NCBI RefSeq assembly: GCF_030586465.1
Contig: NZ_JAUQYP010000001.1
Location: forward strand, 2,569,946-2,633,945
Direction: 5' to 3'
Length of the DNA stretch: 64,000 nucleotides
Origin: Actinotalea lenta
GTDB taxonomy: Bacteria > Actinomycetota > Actinomycetes > Actinomycetales > Cellulomonadaceae
Positions 37,254 through 46,565 of the stretch are shown in pieces. A program made the position numbers and the translations under genes. The notes beneath the pieces are model-generated. The model was not told the origin of the DNA and did not search any database. It saw nothing but the letters and a program-made list of their open reading frames with translations. Each line of letters starts with the position of its first letter. The first letter of the stretch is position 1.

Positions 37254-38978
37254 TCAGAGCCTCGCCTGCCACTTCTCGGTCCAGACGAGGTCGTTCGCCG
37301 TGCCCGTGAACTCCGACTCCCCCGTGAGCTTGTCGACGACCTGCCGGATCGTCTCGGGGTTGTCGTGGTAAGCGTTGATGTAGGTCTTGACCATGGTCGC
37401 GTCGTGCAGATGGGTGGTGTAGTTCAGCGAGACCATGACCGTCGGCACCTCGTGGACGTACCACGGGGCGTCGGTGCTCATCGGGGTCTTCCACCGGATC
37501 CGGTAGTTGTTCTCCGCGGCGTAGCCGACGATGTCGGCGACGACGAGCGCGGCATCTACCGAGTCGCGGTAGTCCAGGGTCTTGCCCTTGACTCGGCTCG
37601 TCCCGTCGTTGACGGTGACCTCGAACCCGCGGCCCTCCAGCTCGGCGACCAGGTTCCCCAGCACGCCCTCCCCTGCCGCGTAGATGGCCTCGGCGGCCTG
37701 GTCGAGGAAGTACAGCCGGATCCGCCGATGAGTCTCCGGGCGGATCGGCAGCTGGTGGAGGGTGTCCTTGACCAGGGTGATGGCGGCGTCGGCGGCCTCG
37801 GCGCGCCAGCGCAGGTGCTCCTCGCACCCGATCACGGCGAGGTCCTCGGCGGACTTCAGCAGCTCGCCGCGCTCGCGCTTTCCGACCAGGTCGAGCCGAG
37901 CCTTGAGGCCCAGGATCCGGCGTACCGCATCGTCGAGCCGCTCTGGGGTGATCACGCCGTGACGCACGCCGTCGAGCATGAACCCGAAGTCCTCGGCCAT
38001 GTCGTTGAAGAACAGGAACATGTCACAACCGGCGGCGATCGCCTGGGGTACGTAGTCCTGCCGGCGCATCGCCGAGGACATGCCGAGCATGTGGGTGGCG
38101 TCGGTGACGACCACTCCGTTGAAGCCGAGGCGGTCCTTGAGCAGGTCCTGCAGCAGCTCGGGTGCCAGCGTGGCCGGCATGATGTCCTCGTCTCGCAGAC
38201 TCGGGTCGAGCTGCTTGGAGTAGGCCGGTAGCGCGATGTGACCGGCCATGATCATGTCGATACCGGCGTCGATGTGGTGCTGGTAGACCCGGCCGAAGGA
38301 CGTGTCCCACTCCTGGGGCGAGAGCTCGTTGACTCCCAGCACCAGGTGCTGGTCGCGCTCCTCGGTGCCGTCGCCGGGGAAGTGCTTGATGCACACGACC
38401 ATGTCGGACTCCGCGCGCAGGCCGCGGACTTTGGCGGACGTGGAGCGGATCACGTCCTCGGCGGTCGTGCCGTGCGCACGGGTGTTGACGATCGTGTTGC
38501 GCCAGTTCTGCAGGATGTCGACGATCGGGGCGAAGTTGACGTTGACCCCGAGCGCGCCGGCTTCGCGGGCTGAGACCAGCCCGGTGTGGAACGGGACGCT
38601 GTCGTCCTTGGCGGCGTCGCACTGCGCGCCGGTCGCGATGTAGGTGCCGTCGGAGCAGGCTCCGTTGCCGCCGGACTCGCAGTTCGCCGCGATGAGCAAC
38701 GGGATCTGGGAGTGCTGCTGGAGGTCGTTGAGCAGCCCTTGCACCTGGGTCGAGTCACCGCCGTGGTACCGGGCTCCGCCGATGTGGTAGCGGGAGAGGA
38801 TCTCGGCGTTCGACAGGTCGTTGCCGCTGAAGGTGTCGCCTCCGAAGTGGAACAGGTTGAAGAACAGCTGGCCGACCTTCTCCTCGACGGAGAGTCCCGC
38901 GAGGGTGTCCTCCACCCAGGCGACCTGCGTCTGGGTGAGGCGGTAGGGGGTGGCGGTGAGATCGACGAGTCTGGGCAT
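37254..38978 (-). CDS. GH3 glycoside hydrolase (beta-N-acetylhexosaminidase-like)
   Basis: A 574-residue cytoplasmic GH3 protein without signal peptide. The N-terminal barrel has LSVEEKVGQLFF, KHFPGDGTEERDQH (residues 198-211, with the Asp/His dyad used as acid/base by NagZ-type enzymes) and the nucleophile Asp293 in VVTDATHM. A C-terminal alpha/beta-sandwich domain follows. NagZ proteins are usually ~340 residues or carry this second domain in Gram-positives. Beta-glucosidase activity cannot be excluded. ATG 38978 with AAGGAG. Probably acts with UidA on imported oligosaccharides containing glucuronic acid and a hexosamine (inference). Confidence 0.85.
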   Translation of the reverse strand: MPRLVDLTATPYRLTQTQVAWVEDTLAGLSVEEKVGQLFFNLFHFGGDTFSGNDLSNAEILSRYHIGGARYHGGDSTQVQGLLNDLQQHSQIPLLIAANCESGGNGACSDGTYIATGAQCDAAKDDSVPFHTGLVSAREAGALGVNVNFAPIVDILQNWRNTIVNTRAHGTTAEDVIRSTSAKVRGLRAESDMVVCIKHFPGDGTEERDQHLVLGVNELSPQEWDTSFGRVYQHHIDAGIDMIMAGHIALPAYSKQLDPSLRDEDIMPATLAPELLQDLLKDRLGFNGVVVTDATHMLGMSSAMRRQDYVPQAIAAGCDMFLFFNDMAEDFGFMLDGVRHGVITPERLDDAVRRILGLKARLDLVGKRERGELLKSAEDLAVIGCEEHLRWRAEAADAAITLVKDTLHQLPIRPETHRRIRLYFLDQAAEAIYAAGEGVLGNLVAELEGRGFEVTVNDGTSRVKGKTLDYRDSVDAALVVADIVGYAAENNYRIRWKTPMSTDAPWYVHEVPTVMVSLNYTTHLHDATMVKTYINAYHDNPETIRQVVDKLTGESEFTGTANDLVWTEKWQARL

Positions 38979-39018
38979 GACGGCTCCTTGGTGTCGGGGG
39001 CTGGGCGGGATGGACGGT

Positions 39019-39924
39019 TCAGAGCCAGGGCGGGCTCGACGGCAGCAGCGCTTCGAACTCGTGCACCAGGACCTCCTGGTAGCCGCCCGCGTAGGTGCCG
39101 GCCAGAAAGTGTCCGAGCGCTTCGCTGTGGAACCGCCGCCACGAGTCCTCCTCGTGGCCGGGGTTGATCGGGTAGAACAGCGCACCCGCGGCGACCGCGG
39201 CGTCGCGGTCGCCGGGCGCGTCGCCGATGAGCAGCACGTGGTCGGGGTCGTACCGGCCCGCGGTGGCGAGGCGGAGGTGGTCGACCTTGGTTCCCATCTC
39301 CTGTCCGGCGATCAGGTCCATGTAGTCGGCGAGTCCGTGCTCGCCCCACTCCCTCTGCAGTGCTTCCAGCGGCGTGGCGGACACGACGAGGAGGTCGGCG
39401 TCGCCGCTCATGGCCTGGAGGCTCTCGCGAACGCCGACGAACGGGGGCACGCCGGTGACCATGGCTGCGATCGCCGCGTCGACGGCGGTGGTCCACTCCA
39501 GTGCGGTGGTGAGCTCGGGGTCGGGGTGCGCGGCGGCATACGCACGCAGGCCAGCGGCGCTGAGCGGCGCGCCTGAGGCGATGAACTCGCGCAGCCGGTT
39601 CGATGCCGGCACCCGCACCCCCCGGGCCCGGATCTCGGGACGCGCGGCGAGCAGGTCGAACACGCGGACCAGCGCGATCCAGCGGTTCTGGCCGCGGGTC
39701 GTGGAGTAGAGGTTGACGAACTCCGCGGTCTCGCGGACCAGGGTGGACGCGGCCTGCAGCCCCCAGACCCGGATCGTCGCGGGGATGAAGCACTCCTTGT
39801 GCTTGATCTCCATCGCGTCGAAGGCGCAGCCGTCGGAGTCGATCCCTACGAAGAACCTGTGCCCGGGGCGGAAGGAGCTGAGGGCTGCGGCCGGCTCGAG
39901 CTGGGTGATCACGTGCGTCTCCAT
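39019..39924 (-). CDS. HAD family hydrolase
   Basis: A 301-residue haloacid-dehalogenase-like phosphatase: motif I GIDSDGCAFD (nucleophile and acid/base Asp), motif II VVSATP, a Lys in GTKVDHL as motif III, and motif IV LIGDAPGD. A ~120-residue cap inserted after motif I should set substrate choice. It precedes the GH3 gene by 40 bases on the same strand, forming a two-gene unit. The substrate is probably a sugar phosphate but is unknown. Confidence 0.88.
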   Translation of the reverse strand: METHVITQLEPAAALSSFRPGHRFFVGIDSDGCAFDAMEIKHKECFIPATIRVWGLQAASTLVRETAEFVNLYSTTRGQNRWIALVRVFDLLAARPEIRARGVRVPASNRLREFIASGAPLSAAGLRAYAAAHPDPELTTALEWTTAVDAAIAAMVTGVPPFVGVRESLQAMSGDADLLVVSATPLEALQREWGEHGLADYMDLIAGQEMGTKVDHLRLATAGRYDPDHVLLIGDAPGDRDAAVAAGALFYPINPGHEEDSWRRFHSEALGHFLAGTYAGGYQEVLVHEFEALLPSSPPWL

Positions 39925-40042
39925 CGACTGGGCGGGCGCCGGGTGCGACCGCGCCGATGGCTGCAGTGATAGTGACGAGCGCCCGGCCCGCCCGAGGTGT
40001 TGCCTCCAGTTGCCTAGGACGCAGCCCCCGCTCAGCAACTCA

Positions 40043-40058
40043 TGGCAACCGATTGCAC
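40043..40058. promoter_or_regulatory. LacI operator between the HAD and symporter genes
   Basis: TGGCAACCGATTGCAC matches 13 of 16 consensus positions in a 208-base divergent intergenic region. Two TTGCC half-sites 10 bases apart lie nearby at 40000-40014. It could control both the HAD-GH3 unit and the symporter. Confidence 0.6.
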
Positions 40059-40132
40059 CCCCGGGTGCGTGGGGGCCTGACTTGGCTCAGTGGCGCACCA
40101 GATGCGCACCAAGGCCCGACGAGGAGGTCACC

Positions 40133-41566
40133 ATGGCTGTCATGACCGTTCCGTCCGCACCCGCGACGGCATCGACCGCTGTTCCCAGGCTCACGCTCCG
40201 CAACTACCTGGCGTACGCCGCCGGGGACGCCGCGAACAACCTGTCGTTCACCATGGCGGGGATGTTCCTGATCCTCTACTACACGAACGTGGTGGGGCTC
40301 GAGGGCGCGGTCATCGGCACGATGTTCCTCGCCGTGCGCTTCATCGACGCGATCACCGACGTCGTCACGGGCCGGATCGTGGACGCCAAGAGGCCGGGCC
40401 GCCTGGGCAAGTTCCGGCCGTTCGTGCTGTGGTTCTCGTTCCCGCTGCTGGTGGCGAGCATGGCGATCTACTCGGCCAAGGTCTTCTTCCCCGGTATCGC
40501 CGGCACCGCGGCGGTCGTGTACATGTACGCGACCTACATCCTCATGGGGTCGGTGTTCTACACCCTCGTCAACATCCCCTACGGCTCGATGGCCCCGACG
40601 GTCACCCAGGTCCCGACCGAGCGCGGCAAGCTGGCAGCGTTCCGCGGCTACGGCGCCGCGATCGCGGTCTTGGCCCTGGCGTTCATCATCTCCCCGCAGA
40701 TCCGTGCCAACACGGGCAACCCTGCGGGCCTGCAGCAGTCGCTGTTCGTGACCACCGCGGCGTTCGTCGTGGTCGGCATGGGCCTGTACCTGTTCTTCGT
40801 CTTCAACCTCAAGGAGCGGGTCGCCCGCCCCGAGAACCCGGTCACGCTGCGCGACTCGGTGCGCACGCTCACCAAGAACAAGCCGCTCGGCTGGTTGTCC
40901 CTCGGCGCCGTGCTGTTCCTGACCGGCCTGACCGCACTGAGCACACTGGGCTCCTACGTGGCGATCTACGTCCAGCGTGACGCGCAGTTCATCGCCTGGA
41001 ACATCCTTGCCCAGACCCTCGCCCTGTTCGTCGTCGGCCCGCTGGTCCCGACCATCGTGCGGACCATCGGCAAGCGGACCGGGTACGTCGGGCTCGGCGC
41101 GGTGATGGTCGTCGGCGCGGCGGTGCTGGCGTTCGCCCCGCTGTCCACGACCCCGCTGTACGGTCCCGTCGCCTTCTTCCTGATCGGCATCGGCGTGCAG
41201 GGCGTCAACACCCTGATGTGGGCCCTCGAGGCCGACACCGTCGAGTACGGCGAGTGGAAGACCGGGCAGCGCACCGAGGGCACCACGTACGCGGTCTTCT
41301 CCTTCACCCGCAAGATGGGCCAGGCGATCGGCGGCTTGGTCGGTGGCCTCGCACTCACGTGGGCAGGGTTCAGCGCCGCGTCCGCCTCGCAGGGCGAGGC
41401 CCAGGCGGATGGCGTCGCGCAGAACATCCAGCACCTGGCCGGCCTGCTCGTGGGTGGGTTCGCGCTCGCATCGATCGCCGTGATGCTGCTCTACCCGCTG
41501 ACCGAGGCGAAGTTCTCGGAGATCACCGCCGAGATCGCAGAGCGCCGGGGGACGAAGGCTTCGTGA
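40133..41566 (+). CDS. GPH-family sugar:cation symporter, glucuronide carrier-like (UidB/GusB type)
   Basis: A 477-residue membrane protein with about 12 helices of the glycoside-pentoside-hexuronide family. Typical motifs: NYLAYAAGDAANNLSF at the start, AVRFIDAITDVVTGRIVD after TM2, GKFRPFVLW, and DTVEYGEWKTGQRTEG in the last third. ATG at 40133 with GAGGAGGT upstream. With a cytoplasmic beta-glucuronidase in the same locus, it most likely imports glucuronides, like E. coli UidB. Ends in a long hairpin terminator. Confidence 0.9.
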   Translation: MAVMTVPSAPATASTAVPRLTLRNYLAYAAGDAANNLSFTMAGMFLILYYTNVVGLEGAVIGTMFLAVRFIDAITDVVTGRIVDAKRPGRLGKFRPFVLWFSFPLLVASMAIYSAKVFFPGIAGTAAVVYMYATYILMGSVFYTLVNIPYGSMAPTVTQVPTERGKLAAFRGYGAAIAVLALAFIISPQIRANTGNPAGLQQSLFVTTAAFVVVGMGLYLFFVFNLKERVARPENPVTLRDSVRTLTKNKPLGWLSLGAVLFLTGLTALSTLGSYVAIYVQRDAQFIAWNILAQTLALFVVGPLVPTIVRTIGKRTGYVGLGAVMVVGAAVLAFAPLSTTPLYGPVAFFLIGIGVQGVNTLMWALEADTVEYGEWKTGQRTEGTTYAVFSFTRKMGQAIGGLVGGLALTWAGFSAASASQGEAQADGVAQNIQHLAGLLVGGFALASIAVMLLYPLTEAKFSEITAEIAERRGTKAS

Positions 41567-41577
41567 GCTGCCCCGCA

Positions 41578-41617
41578 ACGCCCGGCTGCGCACCGCTGCG
41601 GGTGCCCAGCCGGGCGT
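41578..41617. terminator. Long bidirectional hairpin after the symporter
   Basis: ACGCCCGGCTG pairs with CAGCCGGGCGT (11 bp), with an inner GCACC/GGTGC stem and a 6-base loop. Located 11 bases after the symporter stop and 65 bases from the convergent TRIC gene's stop; it marks the right edge of the glucuronide island. Confidence 0.8.
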
Positions 41618-41682
41618 CGCGCCGTCGGCGGGACGGGCCACGCCGACCACGCTGGGGGCTGTCGAGGATCGTGACTGGCCGT

Positions 41683-42333
41683 TCAGGCCTGACGGGACGT
41701 GGGCGGCTCTGGTGCCCGGGGCGGATGGCTGGGGGCCTGCAGTCGGTACCGCACGCCGGCCATGCGGATGCCGAAGCAGAGGATCGCGCCGAGGGCCGCT
41801 GCTGGGAACGGGGCCAGCCCCGCCGCCCCGCCCAGGACGGCGGTCGCTGCGCCGATGAGCGCGGGGATCGCGTACAGGTCACTGGTCAGGACCGATGGGA
41901 CCTCACGGATCAGGACGTCGCGGATGGTTCCACCGCCGACCGCGGTGATCGCGCCCAGGAGGATGGCGGGCGCGGGATTCAGCCCGAGGCCGACCGCCTT
42001 CTGGGCGCCGGCGACGGCGAAGACCGACAGGCCGATGGCGTCGAACACGACGATGGTGCGTGCGAGCGCGCGTGGTGGCCGGGCGATGAACCAGGCGATC
42101 GCCGCCCCGCCAAGGGCAGTGGCCAGGTAGTACCAGTGCTTGAGGGCATCCGGTGGCGTGTCGCCGAGCAGGACGTCTCGGGTCATGCCACCGCCGACAG
42201 CGGTCACCACGCCGAGGGTGAGGACGCCGACGATGTCGAGGCGCACGCGCCGACTGGCGGTCAGCGCACCGTTGAGGGCGAAGGTCAGGGTGCCGAGGAT
42301 GTCGAGCGTGAACAGGATCTGGTGCTCGCTCAT
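41683..42333 (-). CDS. TRIC-type cation channel family membrane protein (UPF0126/YicG)
   Basis: A 216-residue protein with seven predicted helices in two homologous halves. Each half carries the family's glycine motif: TAVGGGMTRDVLLGDTP and TAVGGGTIRDVLIREVP. Bacterial TRIC homologues conduct monovalent cations. ATG 42333 is preferred over an upstream extension of poor composition. The M20 gene upstream ends 46 bases away on the same strand. Confidence 0.9.
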   Translation of the reverse strand: MSEHQILFTLDILGTLTFALNGALTASRRVRLDIVGVLTLGVVTAVGGGMTRDVLLGDTPPDALKHWYYLATALGGAAIAWFIARPPRALARTIVVFDAIGLSVFAVAGAQKAVGLGLNPAPAILLGAITAVGGGTIRDVLIREVPSVLTSDLYAIPALIGAATAVLGGAAGLAPFPAAALGAILCFGIRMAGVRYRLQAPSHPPRAPEPPTSRQA

Positions 42334-42379
42334 GACCCTCCCGGTGTCGGCGTCGGCACGGCGGCGGCTGGGAGCGCGG

Positions 42380-43600
42380 TCACGCGGCCTCAGGCGCCAG
42401 ATACGCCATCGCGGCAACGACGATGGCCTCGGTACCCGCGTCGAGCGTCGGCTGGATCAGTGGGGCGAACAGGGGCGAGTGGTTGGGCACGCCTGCCCCG
42501 GGAGGGAACCCGCCCACTCCCCAGTAGGTGTAGGGCGTCCCGAAGGCATCGGGGATGACGCTGAAGTCCTCGCTGGCCGGCACCCGTCCCAGATCGACCA
42601 CCCTGCCCGCGCCGAGGTGCGCGCGGAACGCCGCAGTGACCGTGTCCGTGACGTCGGGGTCGTTGGAGGTCAGCGGGTACTGCTCGTAGTACTCGAAGGT
42701 CGGTGGTCGCGGGGAACCGCTCGCCTCGCACTCTGCACGGACGATGCGCTCGATCGCAGCCACGACCTGGTCGCGTACGCCGGTGTCGTAGGTGCGCAGG
42801 TTGACCAGAAGCGTGGCGTGGTCGGCGATGACGTTGCTCGTCGAGCCGGCACGGCTCGAGCCGACCGTCACGACCGCGAAGTCCGAGGGTGAGATCTCCC
42901 GGGCCACGATCGTCTGCAGGCGCAGCACGATCGAGGCCGCCAGCACCACGGGATCCACGCCGAGATGGGGCATCGAGCCGTGCGAGCCCTTGCCGAAGAC
43001 GGTGATCCGGATGCTGTCCCCGGCCGACATCACCGGCCCGACCCTGGTGCCGAGCACCCCGGCCTCGTGACTGAGGACGTGCTGCCCGAACGCGACGTCG
43101 GGGCGGGGCACCCGGGTGGTGATCCCCGCATCGACCATCGCGCGGCCACCCGCGGCGATCTCCTCGCCCGGCTGGAACACGGCGATGAACGTCCCGGACC
43201 AGGCGTCCGGTCGCGAGGCCAGGAGCTCGACCGCGCCGAGCAGGCACGCGACGTGGAGGTCATGACCGCAAGCGTGCATGAGTCCCACCTCGGCTCCCGT
43301 GGCATCGACAGTCGTCTGGGTGGAGGCGTAGGGCAGCCCAGTCTCTTCCGTCACCGGCAGGCCATCCATGTCCGCGCGGTGGAGCACGACCGGACCATCA
43401 CCGTTGGCGAGGACCGTGACAAGCCCCCCGCCCAGCTCCACCACCTCGCAGCCGAGCGCCAGCAACCGTTCCGTGACGACCGCGCGCGTGCGTTCCTCAC
43501 GCATGCTCGGCTCCGGGTGGGAGTGCAGGTCGCGGTAGCAGGCCTCCCGCTCGGATCGAGTCCGAGCCATCGCCTCGAGCACCTGATCCAGCGGATTCAT
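42380..43600 (-). CDS. M20 family amidohydrolase (IAA-amino acid hydrolase/carboxypeptidase type)
   Basis: A 406-residue di-metal amidohydrolase: DLHSHPEPSMRE near the start, LHRADMDGLPV, HACGHDLHVACLLGA (metal ligands), FQPGEEIAAGGRAMVDAG (catalytic Glu), a dimerisation domain with KGSHGSMPHLGVDP, and a C-terminal PNHSPLFAP. Likely removes an acyl or amino acid group from an N-acyl substrate; exact substrate unknown. ATG 43600 with GGAGAT upstream. Confidence 0.92.
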   Translation of the reverse strand: MNPLDQVLEAMARTRSEREACYRDLHSHPEPSMREERTRAVVTERLLALGCEVVELGGGLVTVLANGDGPVVLHRADMDGLPVTEETGLPYASTQTTVDATGAEVGLMHACGHDLHVACLLGAVELLASRPDAWSGTFIAVFQPGEEIAAGGRAMVDAGITTRVPRPDVAFGQHVLSHEAGVLGTRVGPVMSAGDSIRITVFGKGSHGSMPHLGVDPVVLAASIVLRLQTIVAREISPSDFAVVTVGSSRAGSTSNVIADHATLLVNLRTYDTGVRDQVVAAIERIVRAECEASGSPRPPTFEYYEQYPLTSNDPDVTDTVTAAFRAHLGAGRVVDLGRVPASEDFSVIPDAFGTPYTYWGVGGFPPGAGVPNHSPLFAPLIQPTLDAGTEAIVVAAMAYLAPEAA

Positions 43601-43723
43601 CGCGATCTCCGGTCTTCTCGTCCGGCACGGCCGCGTCGGTGGGCACGGCGGCCTCAGCGAGTGGTCTCCTGTCATGGTCACTGTAGGGGCCCACTGCCGG
43701 TGCGCTCCCGTCCGGTGCGCCGG

Positions 43724-44047
43724 TCATGACCTGGTGAGGGCCTCGACGAGCTGGGTGACGGTGGGCGAACCGGCGAGGCCCTGGGGCGTCGGGTAGAGCC
43801 GGCACGACAGTCCGGCGGCCCCGGCGGCGTGAGGGAACGGATCGAGGCCGTCGACGAGGATCGTCGGGGACCCGTGGAAGTCGGACGCCTCTGCCTGCTC
43901 CACGGTCTGGACCAGGACGTGCTCGACCTCGACCTCGGCCCCGACGCTCCGCAGCGCCACGTGGAGGAGCTCGTCGGCCTGCCGCCAGCTCGGGCAGGCG
44001 TCGATGTAGAGGAGCTGAACGCGCACGCGTCCATCATCCGACGCCAC
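43724..44047 (-). CDS. Thioredoxin-like protein (alkylmercury lyase-like family)
   Basis: A ~107-residue thioredoxin-fold protein: VQLLYIDACPSWRQADELL has a CPSW redox position after the first strand, SDFHGSPTILVDG supplies the cis-Pro loop, then GLSCRLYPTPQGLAGSPT near the C-terminus. It has only one Cys in the CxxC position, so a classical disulfide reductase role is unlikely. The start is uncertain: GTG 44047, or GTG 44026, which begins just before the first strand. Confidence 0.8.
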   Translation of the reverse strand: MASDDGRVRVQLLYIDACPSWRQADELLHVALRSVGAEVEVEHVLVQTVEQAEASDFHGSPTILVDGLDPFPHAAGAAGLSCRLYPTPQGLAGSPTVTQLVEALTRS

Positions 44048-44104
44048 CCGACGCTCGTCGGTCGGCTCAGGAGCGCGGCGTGTCGCGACAGCGCAACCCG
44101 GCGG

Positions 44105-44752
44105 TCAGCTGTCCCGCAGCCCCGCGGCGAACACCGCGGCCTGCGTCCGGCGCTCGAACCCGAGCTTGCCCATGATCGTCGTGACGTAGTTCTTGACCGT
44201 GCTCTCCCGGAGCCCGATCTGCTCGCCGATCTGGCGGTTGGTCAGGCCGTCCGCCACCAGGGCGAGCACCCGCTGCTCCTGGGCGGTCAGGGACAGGAGC
44301 CGCGCCGCCATCGGCGAGGCGGACGGGCCGGCGCGGCCTGCGTGCGGCACAGGGCGGCCGGCGACCACTGCCCGCAGGGCGGCGATCAGCTCCCGGCTGG
44401 CGATCTGCTTGAGCAGGAACCCGGATGCCCCGGCCATCGAAGCCGCGACCTCGGCGTGCTCGTCGTCGAACGTGGTCAGCATCAGGACCCGGATCGACGG
44501 ATCGGAAGCCCGCACCTCGCGGCACACCTGCACGCCCGAGCCGTCCGGCAGCCGCACGTCCAGCAGGGCGACGTCGGGGCGCACCGCGAGGATCCGGGCT
44601 GCCGCGCCCTGCGCGCGGGCGTGCTCGCCCACGACACGCACACCCGTGGCGTCGCCGAGCACATCGCGCAGGCCGCGCCGGAGGAGTTCGTGGTCGTCCA
44701 CGAGGAAGACCGTGATGCCCGCGCCACGCGGGAACTGCGTTGAACTGATCAT
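44105..44752 (-). CDS. NarL/FixJ-family response regulator (DevR-like)
   Basis: A 215-residue two-component regulator. Receiver domain: acidic pair in LVDDHE, phospho-acceptor Asp65 in LLDVRLPDG, Thr in LTTFDD, Lys in FLLKQ. The C-terminal LuxR helix-turn-helix reads LTAQEQRVLALVADGLTNRQIGEQIGL in two parts and ends with VKNYVTTIMGKLGFERRTQAA. ATG 44752 with AGGAGC upstream. Divergent from the PAS-GAF histidine kinase at 44961, its probable partner. Confidence 0.92.
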   Translation of the reverse strand: MISSTQFPRGAGITVFLVDDHELLRRGLRDVLGDATGVRVVGEHARAQGAAARILAVRPDVALLDVRLPDGSGVQVCREVRASDPSIRVLMLTTFDDEHAEVAASMAGASGFLLKQIASRELIAALRAVVAGRPVPHAGRAGPSASPMAARLLSLTAQEQRVLALVADGLTNRQIGEQIGLRESTVKNYVTTIMGKLGFERRTQAAVFAAGLRDS

Positions 44753-44960
44753 GGCCCGCTCCTGGCACCGGCCCCCATGCCGGCGCATCAGGCGGGGTCG
44801 GGCGTGCAGCCTCGGCCCCGCCCTTCCCGGCCAGGCTAGCCCGACATTCGCCTCACCGGGTAGGTCCGACGGCCCTGCCATGAGCGGGCTCGACGGGCAA
44901 CGATCGAGGAGGAGCGACAGGTGACCCGCCGCTCAGGTCGTGGCTCGACGAGGAGCTCCG

Positions 44961-46472
44961 ATGACCGATCCGGCCGATCCCGCCGCCCGGCGCACGCCGG
45001 CACCCGGGCGCACAGACGTGCCGTACCGCTCGGCGTTCGAGCGTGCGCCGATCGGGATCGCCGTGGTCACCGTGGACCGTGCCGGCGCCGACCGCGTCGT
45101 GCATGCCAACGCCGCGCTGTCCGAGCTGCTCGGCCTGCCGGGCACCGAGCTGAGGGGCACACAGCTGAGCCGCTCCCTGGCCGACCTCGCACCGGCGCCT
45201 GGTGCGCCCCGTCCGCTGGGCCCACCCACCGACCGGCCATTGCCCCCGGGGCCAGTCGTCACCCGCCTGATCTCGGGTTCCGGGGCCGCGCAGTGGGTCC
45301 AGCTCCGGACGGTGGTGCTCGAGGACGCACCGTCGCCCCTCATGCTCGTGTACCTGGACCTGGCCACCGAGCACCGCGAGCTCGTGCTCCAGGCCCGCCG
45401 CGACGCGGTACTGCGCCTGCTCGCCGCAGTCACCACGGAGGCCCTCGAGGGGCGACCCGTGGCCGACATCCTGCAGCACTTCGTCGAACAGGTCGCACGT
45501 GCCTTCCACTCGCAGGACGTCATCCTGGGCTTCCCGGACGAGGACGGGCTCTACCACCCGCGCGCGGCCACCGGACCGGTGGGCCGTGCGGTGCTGACCG
45601 GCCAGGTCCCGATCGACCAAGAGGCGGCGCGCAGGCTCGCGTCGATGACCGCCGGCGGCCTCGCCTCGCCGGGCGGGGAGCGCCACAGCGACGAGGGCCT
45701 GACAGGGCCCCGTGCCACGACCGTGCTTCCGCTCCGCGGGCTCGGCACCGGCCTGCTGACGGCCGCCCGGCTGCCGGGTGAACCCGACTACGACGAGGAC
45801 GAGGTCTCCCTGCTGAGCACGGCTGGGCGGCAGGTCGCCCTGACGATCGAGCTTGCCGCCGCCCGCACGGACCGGGATCAGCTGGCCGTCCTTCGCGACC
45901 GCGAGCGCATCGCACGCGACCTGCACGACACCGTGGTCCAGGACCTCCTCGCGCTCGGTATGCAGCTCTCGCGGCTCCTGGCGGACACGGGGCTCGGCTC
46001 GGACACCGCCGACGTGCTCGGCAGCCTCGATCGCGCCGTGCAGCAGCTGCGCACCCTCGTCCCGGTGAGCGCCCCGGCCGCAGCGGCGAACCTGCGCGAC
46101 GCACTGCTGGACGTCGTCGCCTCGGCGGCGACGTCACTGGGCCACCCCCCCGACGTCTCGGTGCGCGGCTCCTTCGACCTGGTCCCCCCGAGCCTCGACC
46201 ATCACGTGCTCGCCGTGCTGCGCGAGGCGCTGTCCAACGTCGCCCGGCACGCGCACGCCACACGGACACGGGTCAGCGTGACCGTCGACGCCGAACGAAT
46301 CCGGCTCACGGTCGAGGACGACGGCTGTGGTCTTCGCCCGTCGACCGGCTACGGACAGGGCCTGGCGAACATCCGTGCACGCGCGGTCGAGGTCGGTGGC
46401 CACGTCCGGTGGTCGCGAGGACCGCTCGGCGGCACCCTCGTCACCTGGTCCTGCCCGCTGAACCGCACATGA
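44961..46472 (+). CDS. PAS-GAF sensor histidine kinase (NarX/DevS-like, HisKA_3)
   Basis: A 503-residue soluble kinase: PAS-like domain (about residues 20-150, FERAPIGIAVV, ALSELLGLPG), GAF-like domain (about 165-305), then HisKA_3 with His322 in ERIARDLHDTVVQDL, and an HATPase_c domain with ALSNVARHAHATR (N box) and DDGCGL (G1). No transmembrane segment, so it senses a cytosolic signal; DevS-type relatives bind heme in GAF, which I cannot confirm here. ATG 44961 with GAGGAGC. Divergent from the NarL-type regulator. Confidence 0.92.
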   Translation: MTDPADPAARRTPAPGRTDVPYRSAFERAPIGIAVVTVDRAGADRVVHANAALSELLGLPGTELRGTQLSRSLADLAPAPGAPRPLGPPTDRPLPPGPVVTRLISGSGAAQWVQLRTVVLEDAPSPLMLVYLDLATEHRELVLQARRDAVLRLLAAVTTEALEGRPVADILQHFVEQVARAFHSQDVILGFPDEDGLYHPRAATGPVGRAVLTGQVPIDQEAARRLASMTAGGLASPGGERHSDEGLTGPRATTVLPLRGLGTGLLTAARLPGEPDYDEDEVSLLSTAGRQVALTIELAAARTDRDQLAVLRDRERIARDLHDTVVQDLLALGMQLSRLLADTGLGSDTADVLGSLDRAVQQLRTLVPVSAPAAAANLRDALLDVVASAATSLGHPPDVSVRGSFDLVPPSLDHHVLAVLREALSNVARHAHATRTRVSVTVDAERIRLTVEDDGCGLRPSTGYGQGLANIRARAVEVGGHVRWSRGPLGGTLVTWSCPLNRT

Positions 46473-46565
46473 CCGTGCAGCGCGACCGAGGGTGACGTTC
46501 CGCCCTGGGCGCCTGATGGCCACGGGCCGAGTCTGGGGCCATCCCACGCGGTGAGGGGACCGGCG

